Below are positions 28,124 through 38,395 of a stretch of DNA of 64,000 bases, piece after piece. The notes beneath the pieces were generated by a model that saw only the letters and a program-made list of their open reading frames with translations, made no database searches and was not told where the DNA came from. Source of the stretch: Mesorhizobium_K marinum (GTDB lineage: Bacteria > Pseudomonadota > Alphaproteobacteria > Rhizobiales > Rhizobiaceae); assembly GCF_040813715.1 (NCBI RefSeq), contig NZ_JBFOCH010000022.1, one strand, 5' to 3'. The number at the start of each line of letters is the position of its first letter. Position 1 is the first letter of the stretch. The position numbers and the translations under genes were made by a program.

Positions 28124-29274
28124 TGGCCCTGCATTTTGAACGATCCGAATTCGACGCCCGGCGCGACCGGCTGCTGATCGAGATGGCCGAGAAGAAGCTC
28201 GACGCCGTTCTGCTGTTCGCACAGGAGAGCATGTACTGGCTCACCGGCTACGACACGTTCGGCTTCTGCTTTTTCCAGTCGTTGGTGGTGAAATCCGACG
28301 GCTCGATGGTGCTGCTCACCCGTTCGGCCGACCTGCGCCAGGCCCGCCACACGTCGATCATCGAGAACATCGTGGTCTGGACGGATCGCGACGGCGCCAA
28401 CCCCGCCGTCGACCTGCGCAACCTCCTCAACGACCTCGATCTGCTCGGCAAGCGCATCGGCATAGAGTACGACACGCATGGGCTGACCGCGCTCAACGGC
28501 CGCCGCCTCGACGAACAGCTCCAGACCTTCGGGCAGATCGCCGACGCGTCCGGCATGGTCGGCCGCCTCAGGCTGTTCAAGAGCCCCGCCGAGGTCAAGA
28601 AGGCGGAGCGGGCCGCCGAACTGGCGGACGACGCGCTGGACGCCGCCCTTCCGCTGATCAAGCAGGGCGGCGACGAGGCGGCGATCCTGGCGGCCATGCA
28701 GGGCGCCATCTTCGCCGGCGGCGGCGACTATCCCGCCAACGAGTTCATCATCGGCTCCGGTCCGGACGCTCTGCTCTGCCGCTACAAGGCCGGTCGCCGC
28801 AAGCTCACCAAGAACGACCAGCTCACGCTGGAATGGGCCGGCGTCTTCCACCACTACCATGCCGCCATGATGCGCACGGTCCTGACCGGCAAGCCGTCCA
28901 AGCGGCATCTCGAACTGTTCGAGGCGGCCAGGGACGCCATCGTCGCCGTCGAGAAGGCGATGACCCCGGGCAACACATTCGGCGACGTCTTCGACGCCCA
29001 CGCCCGCACCATGGAGGCGCACGGGCTGACCAAGCACCGGCTGAACGCCTGCGGCTACTCGCTCGGCGCCCGCTTCGCGCCGGCGTGGATGGACATGCCG
29101 ATGTTCTACCAGGGCAATCCGGAGCCGATCGCCCCCAGCATGACGCTGTTTGCCCACATGATCATCATGGACTCCGAAACCGAGACCGCGATGACGCTGG
29201 GGCGCACCTATCTGACAACCGATTCGCAGCCGAAACCGCTGTCGCGCCATGATCTCGACTTGATCGTGCGGTGA
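28123..29274 (+). CDS. M24-family (pita-bread fold) hydrolase with degenerate metal site
   Basis: A 383-residue protein with the N-terminal creatinase/prolidase domain (LDAVLLFAQESMYWLTGYD) and a C-terminal M24 domain. Compared with E. coli PepP, the first metal Asp is Glu237, the second Asp is Ala248 (LEWAGVFHHYHAAMMRT), and the GHG-type His is Tyr312 (CGYSLGARF). The metal centre therefore looks lost, as in creatinase and possibly the ectoine hydrolase DoeA. A C-N hydrolase acting on a small substrate is more likely than a proline dipeptidase. Start overlaps the pgeF stop. Confidence 0.8.
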   Translation: MALHFERSEFDARRDRLLIEMAEKKLDAVLLFAQESMYWLTGYDTFGFCFFQSLVVKSDGSMVLLTRSADLRQARHTSIIENIVVWTDRDGANPAVDLRNLLNDLDLLGKRIGIEYDTHGLTALNGRRLDEQLQTFGQIADASGMVGRLRLFKSPAEVKKAERAAELADDALDAALPLIKQGGDEAAILAAMQGAIFAGGGDYPANEFIIGSGPDALLCRYKAGRRKLTKNDQLTLEWAGVFHHYHAAMMRTVLTGKPSKRHLELFEAARDAIVAVEKAMTPGNTFGDVFDAHARTMEAHGLTKHRLNACGYSLGARFAPAWMDMPMFYQGNPEPIAPSMTLFAHMIIMDSETETAMTLGRTYLTTDSQPKPLSRHDLDLIVR

Positions 29275-29383
29275 CGATGTTGCACGTATTTGTCAGCTAA
29301 GCATCGGACCCGAAAGCGCCGAGCGGTTCGGGGAACTCGTTGACTGAGCAAAGTCTAGTATCGCGTTGGAGGGAGACCGGGGC

Positions 29384-29956
29384 ATGAAGCGACTGCCTTT
29401 CCTGGCTGGATCGCTGCTTGCCGCGATTGCCGCAACGGCCTGCTCGAGCACCCAGGACGTGCTCGAACCCTCGGCCATCGCGGCCTCGCCGCCCGCGCCG
29501 GGTGATCTGCAGTCGGAAACGCAGGCCGGCCTGGCCGTGCAGACCGCGTCGACCGGCGCCGGCGCGCCGCTCAACCCCGGCATCGCCCAGCGCACCCGCT
29601 TGCGCTTCGACCCGATCGTCGGCGCCACCGTCGACGCCGCGACGCCGCTGACCGAGCGGCTTGCCCAGCGCGCGCGGGCGCGCGGCATCAGGCTTGCCGG
29701 CAATGCCGACCCGTCGACCACCCATGTTCTGAAGGGCTACTTCTCGACGCTGACCGAGGGCGGCCGCACCACGGTCATCTACGTCTGGGACGTCTACGAC
29801 ACGGCCGGAAACAGGCTCCATCGCATCAACGGCCAGCAGAAAGCGCCGGCCGGCAAGGGCGAGGGCTGGGCCTCGGTGCCGCCGGCAACCATGCAGGCAA
29901 TTGCGGATTCGACGGTCGACCAACTGACTTCGTGGCTCGCAAGCAGCACCGGATGA
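29384..29956 (+). CDS. Predicted lipoprotein of unknown function
   Basis: 190 residues. The N-terminus MKRLPFLAGSLLAAIAATAC is a lipoprotein signal with the acylated Cys at residue 20. A low-complexity Ala/Pro/Thr linker follows, then a compact domain (STTHVLKGYFSTLTEGGRTT, VIYVWDVYD, NRLHRINGQQ). I recognise no named domain. ATG 29384 follows GGAGGGAG. It lies between the M24 gene and prs in the same direction, with a 108-bp gap before prs. Confidence 0.8.
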   Translation: MKRLPFLAGSLLAAIAATACSSTQDVLEPSAIAASPPAPGDLQSETQAGLAVQTASTGAGAPLNPGIAQRTRLRFDPIVGATVDAATPLTERLAQRARARGIRLAGNADPSTTHVLKGYFSTLTEGGRTTVIYVWDVYDTAGNRLHRINGQQKAPAGKGEGWASVPPATMQAIADSTVDQLTSWLASSTG

Positions 29957-30064
29957 CGGCGGCAGGCGTCGAATCTTTGGGTTAATTGCTGTCTGGCGCT
30001 TGCAATGCCGGCGCTTGGCGCTAAAAGCCCGATCATCATCCAGGCAACACCGCCGAGACGCTTC

Positions 30065-31000
<936 letters not shown>

Positions 31001-31016
31001 CCGCGCCGGCGAAGCG

Positions 31017-32496
31017 CTAGACCAGCGTCCACGCGACACCGGCGAGCGCCGCCACGACAAGTACCGCGATCATGTTCGCCTTGTAGCGGATCAGCGCGAC
31101 GCCCGCGCCGAAGGCGATCAGCGCCGCGGCGGCGTCAAGCGTCGCCAACCGGGGCATCGGCAGATGCAGCGGCCCAAGCGCGACATCGCCGACGCTGGCA
31201 AACAGCACATGCATGGCGAACCAGAGCCCCAGGCTTGCGATGACGCCGACGACGGCGGCCGTCACCGCGGCCAGCGCGCCGGACAGCCAGCGCACGCCGC
31301 GTAGCGTCTCGACATAGGGGGCGCCGACGAAAATCCACAGGAAGCACGGCACGAAGGTGAACCAGAGCGTCACCCCTGCGCCCATCATCCCACCGGCCAG
31401 CGGCTCCCAGCCGGACAGGCGCGCGCCACCGAGAAAGCCGACGAACACCAGCACCAGGATCAGCGGACCGGGGGTCGTCTCGGCGAGGCCGAGGCCCGTC
31501 AGCATCTCGTCCGGCTTCAACCAGCCGTGGATCTCGACCGCCTGCTGGGCGACATAGGCGAGCACGGCATAGGCCCCGCCGAAAGTGACTGTCGCCATCT
31601 TGGAGAAGAACTCCGCCTCGGCGGCGAACACATGGCCCCTGCCAAAAACCAGCAGGATCGCAACCAGCGGGCCGAACCAGATCGCCAGCCAGACCGCGAG
31701 CGTCGACACGAAACGCACCGCGCTCGGCTGGGTCCACTCGGGCATTGCCGCCACATCGTCTATTCGTCTCGCCTCCCCTGCTCCGCTCCCGCCGGACAAA
31801 TGGCCAAGCGCACCGGCGAGGGCCGCCGCGCCGATCACCAGGGGAAACGGCAGCTTCAGGAAGGCGATCGCAACGAACGCGGCCACCGCCATGAGCGCCA
31901 TGGCCAGGCTGCCGATCGCCCGCCTGGCGACCCGGATCAACGCTTCCAGGACCACCGCCAGCACCGCCGCCTTCAGGCCGAACAGCAGTCCCTGAATCAC
32001 CGGCACGTGGCCCAGCATGGCGTAGAGAGCCGACAGCAGCACGATGACGGCCGCACCCGGCAGAACGAAAAGCAGCCCGGCCACGAGTCCACCGCGCACC
32101 CCATGCAGCAGCCAGCCGACATAGGTGGCGAGTTGCATGGCTTCCGGCCCCGGCAGGAGCATGCAGTAGTTCAGCGCGTGCAGGAAACGCTTCTCGTCCA
32201 GCCACCGCTTCTCGTCGACCAGGATACGGTGCATCAGCGCGATCTGGCCGGCCGGCCCGCCGAAAGACAGCAGGCCGATGCGGCCGAAGGCGCGCGTTGT
32301 TTCGGANNNNNNNNNNNNNNNNNNNNNNNNNNNNNNNNNNNNNNNNNNNNNNNNNNNNNNNNNNNNNNNNNNNNNNNNNNNNNNNNNNNNNNNNNNNNNN
32401 NNNGGCCGGCCCGCCGAAAGACAGCAGGCCGATGCGGCCGAAGGCGCGCGTCGTTTCGGAGAACGAGGGGGCCGGCCCCTCCAGGTTGGTGTTCAT
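31017..32496 (-). CDS. chrA: Chromate transporter ChrA, interrupted by a 97-N scaffold gap
   Basis: A two-domain CHR-family permease that expels chromate at the inner membrane. The N-terminal CHR half starts with FGRIGLLSFGGPAGQIALMH, then LPGPEAMQLATYVGW. The second half has FGGAYAVLAYVAQQAV and ETTPGPLILVLVFVGFLGG. About ten hydrophobic segments are visible. The gap at 32307-32403 carries no missing information: its flanks repeat with an offset of 154 bases, and removing 154 bases gives one 441-residue frame. ATG 32496 starts one base after the chrB stop codon, so both are in one operon. Confidence 0.92.
32307..32403. other. Scaffold gap (97 N) with duplicated flanks
   Basis: About 58 bases before the gap (from 32250) recur after it at 32404, with one mismatch (GCGCGTTGT versus GCGCGTCGT). 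The estimated gap size is therefore wrong; the contigs overlap. Confidence 0.9.
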
Positions 32497-32497
32497 C

Positions 32498-33310
32498 TCA
32501 CGCCGCCCTTGCCGGCCAGTTGTGCGTCTCGTCTCTCGCATGCCGACACCAGCCGTAGAGCCCGTCGTAGACGATCATCCCCTTCTCCAGTTGGGCGTGA
32601 TCGTCGTCCTCGACGGCCGAAAGGCCAAGCGACAGGGCAAGAAGTCCCGCGGCCTGCGGCTCAAGGTCAAGCCGCGCCGTGTCGGCTCCCCGCACGATGC
32701 GGGCAAGGTGCAGGAGCGCGGGATCCGTCAGGCGGAACTCCGACAGCAACGTGTCGAAGGTGCATTCGTCGGCGCGGTGCGAATAGTCGACGCCCACGAT
32801 GTCGAAGGGGATGGCGCCGATCTCGTCTGCGACGTCCCTGACCCATTCCGCCGCGACGAAATGAACGACCGCGAGCGGATCGATGAAGCGCCGGATCAGC
32901 CAGGGGCAGGCAATGCGGTCGACTTTCGGCCGCGTCCGCGTCACCCATTCGCTCGAGCGCTGCGTTGCCGGGTCCAGTCCGGGCGCGGTTCGCGCCAGCA
33001 CCGGACCACCCGCCTCCTCCCATGCATCGATCCCGCCTTCGAGCATCTGCGCATCCGCGCCGGCGGCGCGCAGCTTCGCCAGCGCGATCTCGCTGACATT
33101 GTGCCCGTGGGCGCAATAGACGACGATCCGGCGTCCTCCGGGTAACAGGGGCAGCCATTGATCGACTTTCGTGTGGTCGCGCCAGAGGCTGGCCGCGATT
33201 CGTGTCGGCGCCTCGGCGAAGACCGTGTCTCGGCGCACGTCAACGATCAGCGGGCATTTTTCGGCGCCGACGAGGCGGATCAATTCTTGCGATGAGATCA
33301 TCCTGGGCAT
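32498..33310 (-). CDS. chrB: Chromate resistance protein ChrB with N-terminal rhodanese domain
   Basis: 270 residues. The first ~110 residues are a rhodanese domain (LIVDVRRDTVF; catalytic-loop Cys66 in YCAHGHN). The rest is a ChrB-type domain with RPKVDRIACPWLIRRFIDP, FDTLLSEF and DPALLHLARIVRGAD. ChrB proteins sense chromate or help resistance; the rhodanese-fused form is common in rhizobia. I chose ATG 33310. It lies between a TauE/SafE permease gene and chrA on the same strand. Confidence 0.88.
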   Translation of the reverse strand: MPRMISSQELIRLVGAEKCPLIVDVRRDTVFAEAPTRIAASLWRDHTKVDQWLPLLPGGRRIVVYCAHGHNVSEIALAKLRAAGADAQMLEGGIDAWEEAGGPVLARTAPGLDPATQRSSEWVTRTRPKVDRIACPWLIRRFIDPLAVVHFVAAEWVRDVADEIGAIPFDIVGVDYSHRADECTFDTLLSEFRLTDPALLHLARIVRGADTARLDLEPQAAGLLALSLGLSAVEDDDHAQLEKGMIVYDGLYGWCRHARDETHNWPARAA

Positions 33311-33421
33311 GGCTTTCCTCCGCACAGTCCTGCGAAGGCGGAACTTGGGCCATCCGGCCTCACGGGGAGTCCACCATGCCCCCGAATTGCGAATTCTATT
33401 TGAAAGCGCGCGCTGCTTCAA

Positions 33422-34186
33422 TCACCGAAGGACGCCGTCCAGGATCGGCAGGCTGATGATGGCGGCCGCGGCGATCAGGCTGTAGCAGGTGCGCCTGAAA
33501 ACGGCCTCGTTGGCGCGGCTGAACAGGCGCGCCCCGGCGAACAGTCCGAAGCCGAACGAGGGGCCGATGATCATAGACAGCGTTACCGATTCCGGCGTGA
33601 TAATTCCCGCCGTCAGGTAGGCCGCGACCGACAGCACGCTCGAAATCGCGAAATAGAGCACGATGTTGGCGCGGACCGTCTGCGGCGAGATGGCCGCGCC
33701 CAGCCAGTAGGCGACGACCGGCGGACCGCCGACCTGGGCCGCCCCGGAGAACAGGCCCGACAGGAGCCCGACCGAGCCGGTCAGACCGGCATGCGGGCGA
33801 CCGTGATAGCGCCATCCCGACATCAAGAGCGCAAGCAGTGCGACGACGATACCGACGATCGCCCAGCGGATGACGATGCCGTCGACATGGGTCAGCAGGT
33901 AGGTGCCCACCGGGACGCCGAGCGCCGCGCCAGCCGCCATCACGCCGACATTGGCGCGGTCCGCGTTGCGCCATGCCTTGGGGATGAGGGCCGGCGTCAG
34001 CACGAGGTCGACGATCAGCAGCAGCGGCACGGCCAGCTTCGGCCCGATGATCGAGCTGGCGATCGGCACGAAGATGAGAGCGCCGCCAAATCCCGAGAAT
34101 CCCCGTGCGCATCCGGCCACCAGCGCGGTGACCGCAAGCACCGCGAGGCTGCCCGCCGATAGATTGACCGGAACAAGTTCGTGCAT
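33422..34186 (-). CDS. TauE/SafE-family sulfite/anion permease
   Basis: A 254-residue polytopic membrane protein with about seven or eight hydrophobic segments. The TauE/SafE pattern includes VAGCARGFSGFGGALIFVP at the start and LLSGLFSGAAQVGGPPVV in the repeat half. Family members export sulfite or organosulfonates. It is the first gene of the chrB-chrA strand, 111 bases before chrB, so joint expression with chromate and sulfur-oxyanion handling is plausible. Confidence 0.85.
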   Translation of the reverse strand: MHELVPVNLSAGSLAVLAVTALVAGCARGFSGFGGALIFVPIASSIIGPKLAVPLLLIVDLVLTPALIPKAWRNADRANVGVMAAGAALGVPVGTYLLTHVDGIVIRWAIVGIVVALLALLMSGWRYHGRPHAGLTGSVGLLSGLFSGAAQVGGPPVVAYWLGAAISPQTVRANIVLYFAISSVLSVAAYLTAGIITPESVTLSMIIGPSFGFGLFAGARLFSRANEAVFRRTCYSLIAAAAIISLPILDGVLR

Positions 34187-34296
34187 CCGCTGCGCCGGAC
34201 CGTGACCTCAAGACTTCCGGCGTGATAGACAAGGCTGGCGGCGGATGCGAGCGGCCACAGCCGCTTTTGCAGGCTGCCAGGACCCGAATCGCCCGT

Positions 34297-34325
34297 CTTG
34301 CGCCGTTCGCCGCCTTCCGCTATAG
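34297..34325 (+). promoter_or_regulatory. Housekeeping-type promoter of rplY
   Basis: CTTGCG, exactly 17 bases, then CTATAG. This fits the alphaproteobacterial sigma-70 consensus (CTTGAC-N17-CTATAT). It gives an rplY leader of about 120 bases. Confidence 0.55.
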
Positions 34326-34452
34326 GACCGCCACCCGCGTAGACACCCTTGGAGGCAACGCGGACGAGGGCCGCGAATTCGCGGCTTTCGACATTTTCGG
34401 CAGACCGCTCCGGCGGCGACGGAAATGCTCCAGCAACGCGAAAGGAAAAGCC

Positions 34453-35094
34453 ATGAGCCACGATACGTACGAGCTCAAGGCCGAAGCGCGCGAACAGGTC
34501 GGTAAGGGGTCCGCCCGTGCAGTTCGCCGCGACGGTAAAGTGCCTGCAGTCATCTACGGCGACAAGCAGCCTCCCCTGGCCATCGCCCTGTCCTACAAGG
34601 ACATCTTCTACAAGATCCACGGCGGCGGGTTCCTGACCACGGTCGCCACGATCGACGTCGGCGGCAAGAAGATCCAGGTCCTGCCGAAGGACTATCAGCT
34701 CGACCCGGTTCGCGACTTCCCGATGCATGTCGACTTCCTGCGCGTCGGCAAGAACACCGAGGTGAACGTCGACGTTCCCGTGCACTTCATCAACGAGGAG
34801 AAGTCGCCCGGCATCAAGCGCGGCGGTGTCCTGAACATCGTGCGCCACGAGGTCGAGTTCCACTGCCCGGCCAATGCGATCCCGGAGTTCATCACCGTCG
34901 ATCTCGCCGGCGCCGAAATCGGCGATTCGATCCACATCTCGGCAGTCACGCTGCCGGCCGGCGTCAAGCCGGTCATCGCCGACCGCGACTTCACCATCGC
35001 GACGATCGCCGGTTCGGCGGCGATGAAGCCGGAAACGACCGAGACGGCCGAGGCCGAAGAGGCCGAGGACAAGGCGGAAGCCGAAGAGAAGTAA
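34453..35094 (+). CDS. rplY: 50S ribosomal protein L25 (general stress protein Ctc type)
   Basis: A 213-residue long-form L25. The N-terminal 5S rRNA-binding domain contains GKGSARAVRRDGKVPAVIYG. The C-terminal TL5/Ctc domain contains VPVHFINEEKSPGIKRGGVLN and HISAVTLPAGVKPV. A Glu/Ala/Lys-rich tail follows. It binds 5S rRNA in the large subunit. The ATG follows AAAGGAAAAG. It is directly followed by pth, the common order in alphaproteobacteria. Confidence 0.96.
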   Translation: MSHDTYELKAEAREQVGKGSARAVRRDGKVPAVIYGDKQPPLAIALSYKDIFYKIHGGGFLTTVATIDVGGKKIQVLPKDYQLDPVRDFPMHVDFLRVGKNTEVNVDVPVHFINEEKSPGIKRGGVLNIVRHEVEFHCPANAIPEFITVDLAGAEIGDSIHISAVTLPAGVKPVIADRDFTIATIAGSAAMKPETTETAEAEEAEDKAEAEEK

Positions 35095-35122
35095 GGATTT
35101 CGCGCCCCGGAGGACCGGATCG

Positions 35123-35860
<738 letters not shown>

Positions 35861-35984
35861 CGGCCGGCCCGTCCAACGCGAAGGTAGTGGAAACGTCGTC
35901 GGCAGGGCTCCGCCGGCGCAAAGGTCGCGCGCATATCGTCGACCCCCATCGCAATCTTGAAACTGCGACCTTCGGGGGTTAAAT

Positions 35985-36013
35985 CACGAAAACACGAAGT
36001 TCGTGTTTTCGTG
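35985..36013. promoter_or_regulatory. Perfect 14-bp inverted repeat, likely toxin-antitoxin operator
   Basis: CACGAAAACACGAA, one-base spacer G, TTCGTGTTTTCGTG. It ends nine bases before the antitoxin ATG, so it covers the region of the ribosome-binding site. Toxin-antitoxin complexes with ribbon-helix-helix antitoxins bind such palindromes to repress their own operon, so autoregulation is inferred. Confidence 0.7.
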
Positions 36014-36022
36014 GAGCTGGAT

Positions 36023-36295
36023 ATGAAAAACGTCACGATCTCGATGGACGATGAACTGGCGCACCTGACCAGGGTTGCAGCGGCAAAGGCTGGCAAGAGC
36101 GTTTCCAAGTTCCTGGCGGAAGCGGCGCGGGAGAAGATTGCGGGTGACGCTCGCGGCCATGCCCCCGACCGCAACGTGCAACTAGATGCTATCGAGCGTT
36201 TTCTGGCAGGTCCCCCCTTGAATATTTCTGGCGATGGCCGGATGCCCAGAGCCGAGGAACGCAACCTGCGGGGCTGGCAGAGTGGTATTCGTTGA
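36023..36295 (+). CDS. CopG/ribbon-helix-helix type antitoxin
   Basis: 90 residues. The N-terminal MKNVTISMDDELAHLTRVAAAKAGKSVSKFLAEAAREK is a ribbon-helix-helix DNA-binding domain (beta strand VTISMD, two helices). The C-terminal half is probably disordered until it binds toxin. ATG 36023 lies directly after the inverted-repeat operator. The gene overlaps the PIN-domain toxin gene by 14 bases. It should neutralise the toxin and repress the operon. Confidence 0.8.
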   Translation: MKNVTISMDDELAHLTRVAAAKAGKSVSKFLAEAAREKIAGDARGHAPDRNVQLDAIERFLAGPPLNISGDGRMPRAEERNLRGWQSGIR

Positions 36296-36719
36296 CACCA
36301 ACATCTACTTCCACGCCCATGACGTCCGGCTGCCGGAGAAGCAGGCGGCTTGTCGGTCATGGCTAGTCGCTCTTGGCGCGCGGCGCCTTGGCAAGACAAA
36401 TCTGCAAGTCGCCAACGATTTTGCAGACGTCGTCCTTCGGAAGCGTCGCGACATCAGCCCGGACATCGTCTTCAGTCTGGTTGACGATATCCTGGTTTGG
36501 GGATCGGCGCCGATCGACAGCGAAACAGTTGCGACGGCGCAGGCGATTCACCTCCGCTACGGCTATTCCTGGTGGGACTGCCTGCTGCTCGCATCCGCGA
36601 TCCAGCTTGGCTGCACGCACTTCCTCTCCGAGGATTTGCAGGACGGGCAGCGCATCGACACCTTGACGATCGTCGATCCTTTCGCCCATAGCCCTGAGCA
36701 AATTCTGATCTCCCGATAG
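36282..36719 (+). CDS. PIN-domain (VapC-like) ribonuclease toxin
   Basis: 145 residues. PIN-domain acidic residues are seen in VFVDTN (first Asp), ANDFADVVLRK (Asp in place of the usual Glu), SWWDCLLLASA and FLSEDLQDG. VapC toxins cleave RNA, often tRNA or the ribosomal sarcin-ricin loop. I chose GTG 36282, which starts the protein at the conserved VVFVDTN and overlaps the antitoxin gene. An upstream ATG at 36234 is less likely. It ends 12 bases before ychF. Confidence 0.8.
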   Translation: MVFVDTNIYFHAHDVRLPEKQAACRSWLVALGARRLGKTNLQVANDFADVVLRKRRDISPDIVFSLVDDILVWGSAPIDSETVATAQAIHLRYGYSWWDCLLLASAIQLGCTHFLSEDLQDGQRIDTLTIVDPFAHSPEQILISR

Positions 36720-36731
36720 GACTGCACCACC

Positions 36732-37835
36732 ATGGGCTTCAAATGCGGCATCGTCGGCCTGCCGAACGTCGGCAAGTCGACCCTCTTCAACGCGCTGACG
36801 CGCACGGCTGCCGCGCAGGCCGCCAACTATCCCTTCTGCACCATCGAGCCGAACACCGGCGAGGTTGCGGTGCCCGACCCCCGCCTGAAGAAGATCGCCG
36901 GGATCGCCGGATCCAAGGAGATCATCCCGACTCGCATCTCCTTCGTCGACATCGCCGGCCTCGTGCGCGGCGCCTCCAAGGGCGAAGGGCTCGGCAACCA
37001 GTTCCTCGCCAATATCCGCGAGGTCGACGCCATCGTGCATGTGCTGCGCTGCTTCGAGGATGACGACATCACCCATGTCGAGGGCCGCATCGACCCGGTC
37101 GCCGACGCCGATACGGTCGAGACCGAACTGATGCTGTCCGACCTCGAGAGCCTGGAGCGCCGCATCGTCAACGTGCGCAAGCGCGCGCAGGCGAAGGACA
37201 AGGAGTCCATGACGGTGCTGCCGGTAATGGAGCAGGCGCTGGCGCTGCTGCAGGACGGCAAGCCGGCGCGCGTCATGCTGAAGGGTATCGCAATCGAGGA
37301 CCTGCGCATCCTGCAGGGCCTCAACCTGCTGACCGCGCATCCCGTCCTCTATGTCTGCAACGTCGCGGAGAAGGACGCCGCAACCGGCAATGACCATACG
37401 AAGGCCGTCGAGAAGATGGCCGAGGCGCAGGGCGCGCGCACCGTCGTCATCTCGGCGGCGATCGAGGCCGAGGTCGCACAGCTTCCGGACGACGAGGAAC
37501 TGGAGTTCCTGGCATCCATGGGTCTGGACGAGCCTGGCTTGGACAAGCTGATCCGCGCCGGCTACGAACTGCTCAACCTGATCACCTATTTCACCGCCGG
37601 GCCGAAGGAGACGCGGGCCTGGACGATCAGCAAGGGCACCAAGGCACCGGGTGCTGCCGGCGTCATCCACACCGACTTCGAGCGCGGCTTCATCCGCGCC
37701 CAGACCATCGCCTATGACGATTTCGTCACGCTCGGCGGCGAGGTGGCGGCCAAGGAGGCCGGCAAGGCGCGCGACGAAGGCAAGGAATACATCGTCCAGG
37801 ACGGCGACGTGATGCTGTTCAAGTTCAACACCTGA
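36732..37835 (+). CDS. ychF: Redox-regulated ATPase YchF (OBG-type P-loop)
   Basis: A 367-residue OBG-family protein that hydrolyses ATP rather than GTP. The P-loop GLPNVGKSTLFN is at the N-terminus, VDIAGLVRGASKGEG forms switch II, and the C-terminal TGS domain contains the ending YIVQDGDVMLFKFN. It binds ribosomes and takes part in oxidative stress responses in E. coli. ATG 36732 follows the toxin gene closely, so transcription through the toxin-antitoxin operon may reach it. Confidence 0.96.
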   Translation: MGFKCGIVGLPNVGKSTLFNALTRTAAAQAANYPFCTIEPNTGEVAVPDPRLKKIAGIAGSKEIIPTRISFVDIAGLVRGASKGEGLGNQFLANIREVDAIVHVLRCFEDDDITHVEGRIDPVADADTVETELMLSDLESLERRIVNVRKRAQAKDKESMTVLPVMEQALALLQDGKPARVMLKGIAIEDLRILQGLNLLTAHPVLYVCNVAEKDAATGNDHTKAVEKMAEAQGARTVVISAAIEAEVAQLPDDEELEFLASMGLDEPGLDKLIRAGYELLNLITYFTAGPKETRAWTISKGTKAPGAAGVIHTDFERGFIRAQTIAYDDFVTLGGEVAAKEAGKARDEGKEYIVQDGDVMLFKFNT

Positions 37836-37837
37836 CA

Positions 37838-37859
37838 GGCGACGGCGGCGGCTGTCGCC
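37838..37859 (+). terminator. Weak hairpin after ychF
   Basis: GGCGAC and GTCGCC form the closing 6 bp, with extra GC pairs inside, three bases after the ychF stop. Only CTT follows, so the termination role is tentative. Confidence 0.3.
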
Positions 37860-37915
37860 CTTGCGTCGCCCGTGAAGCCGGTTCAAATTATCGTACAAGC
37901 TTGAACAGGATGCCG

Positions 37916-38395
37916 ATGGACAAGATCGCTCCGGCAATTGCCAGGAAATGGGCCTTCGAGGATTTCGCCGAAGGCGTCACGATCGACCTCGGCGCCAAGG
38001 ACGTCACCGCAGCCGAGATCGTCGATTTCGCAAGCGAGTTCGATCCGCAGCCGATGCACCTCGACGAGTCAGCCGGGCAGGCCAGCATCCTCGGCGGCCT
38101 GTCGGCGTCGGGCTGGCACACCTGCTCGATGTTCATGCGGCTGCTCTGCGACGCGATCCTGCTCGACTCGACCTCGCAGGGCGCACCGGGCGTCGATCAC
38201 ATCCGGTGGAAGAAGCCGGTTCTCGCCGGCGATCGGCTGAGCGGCCAGGCCACCATCGTCGCGACCCGCCCTTCCAAATCGAGACCGACCCTCGGCCTCG
38301 TGACGATGCGCTCCGAACTGGTCAACCAGCGCGGCGAGACCGTCCTCGAGCTGGAAAACACCGGCATGTTCCTCAAGCGCGGGGCAGCGGCATGA
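37916..38395 (+). CDS. MaoC-family (R)-hydratase-like protein, first of a pair
   Basis: A 159-residue single hot-dog domain. The hydratase motif with the catalytic Asp/His pair is in FDPQPMHLDE, followed by GGLSASGWHT. These proteins hydrate enoyl-CoA or similar acyl-CoA esters. ATG 37916 lies six bases after ACAGG; ATG 37910 is also possible. The stop overlaps the start of a second MaoC gene (ATGA), so the two may form a heterodimer. Confidence 0.85.
   Translation: MDKIAPAIARKWAFEDFAEGVTIDLGAKDVTAAEIVDFASEFDPQPMHLDESAGQASILGGLSASGWHTCSMFMRLLCDAILLDSTSQGAPGVDHIRWKKPVLAGDRLSGQATIVATRPSKSRPTLGLVTMRSELVNQRGETVLELENTGMFLKRGAAA

Noticed and set aside
36363..37937. A 524-codon minus-strand frame opposite the toxin gene and ychF
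   Set aside because: ychF and the PIN-domain gene are clearly real; the antisense frame has no recognisable domain and no start signal.
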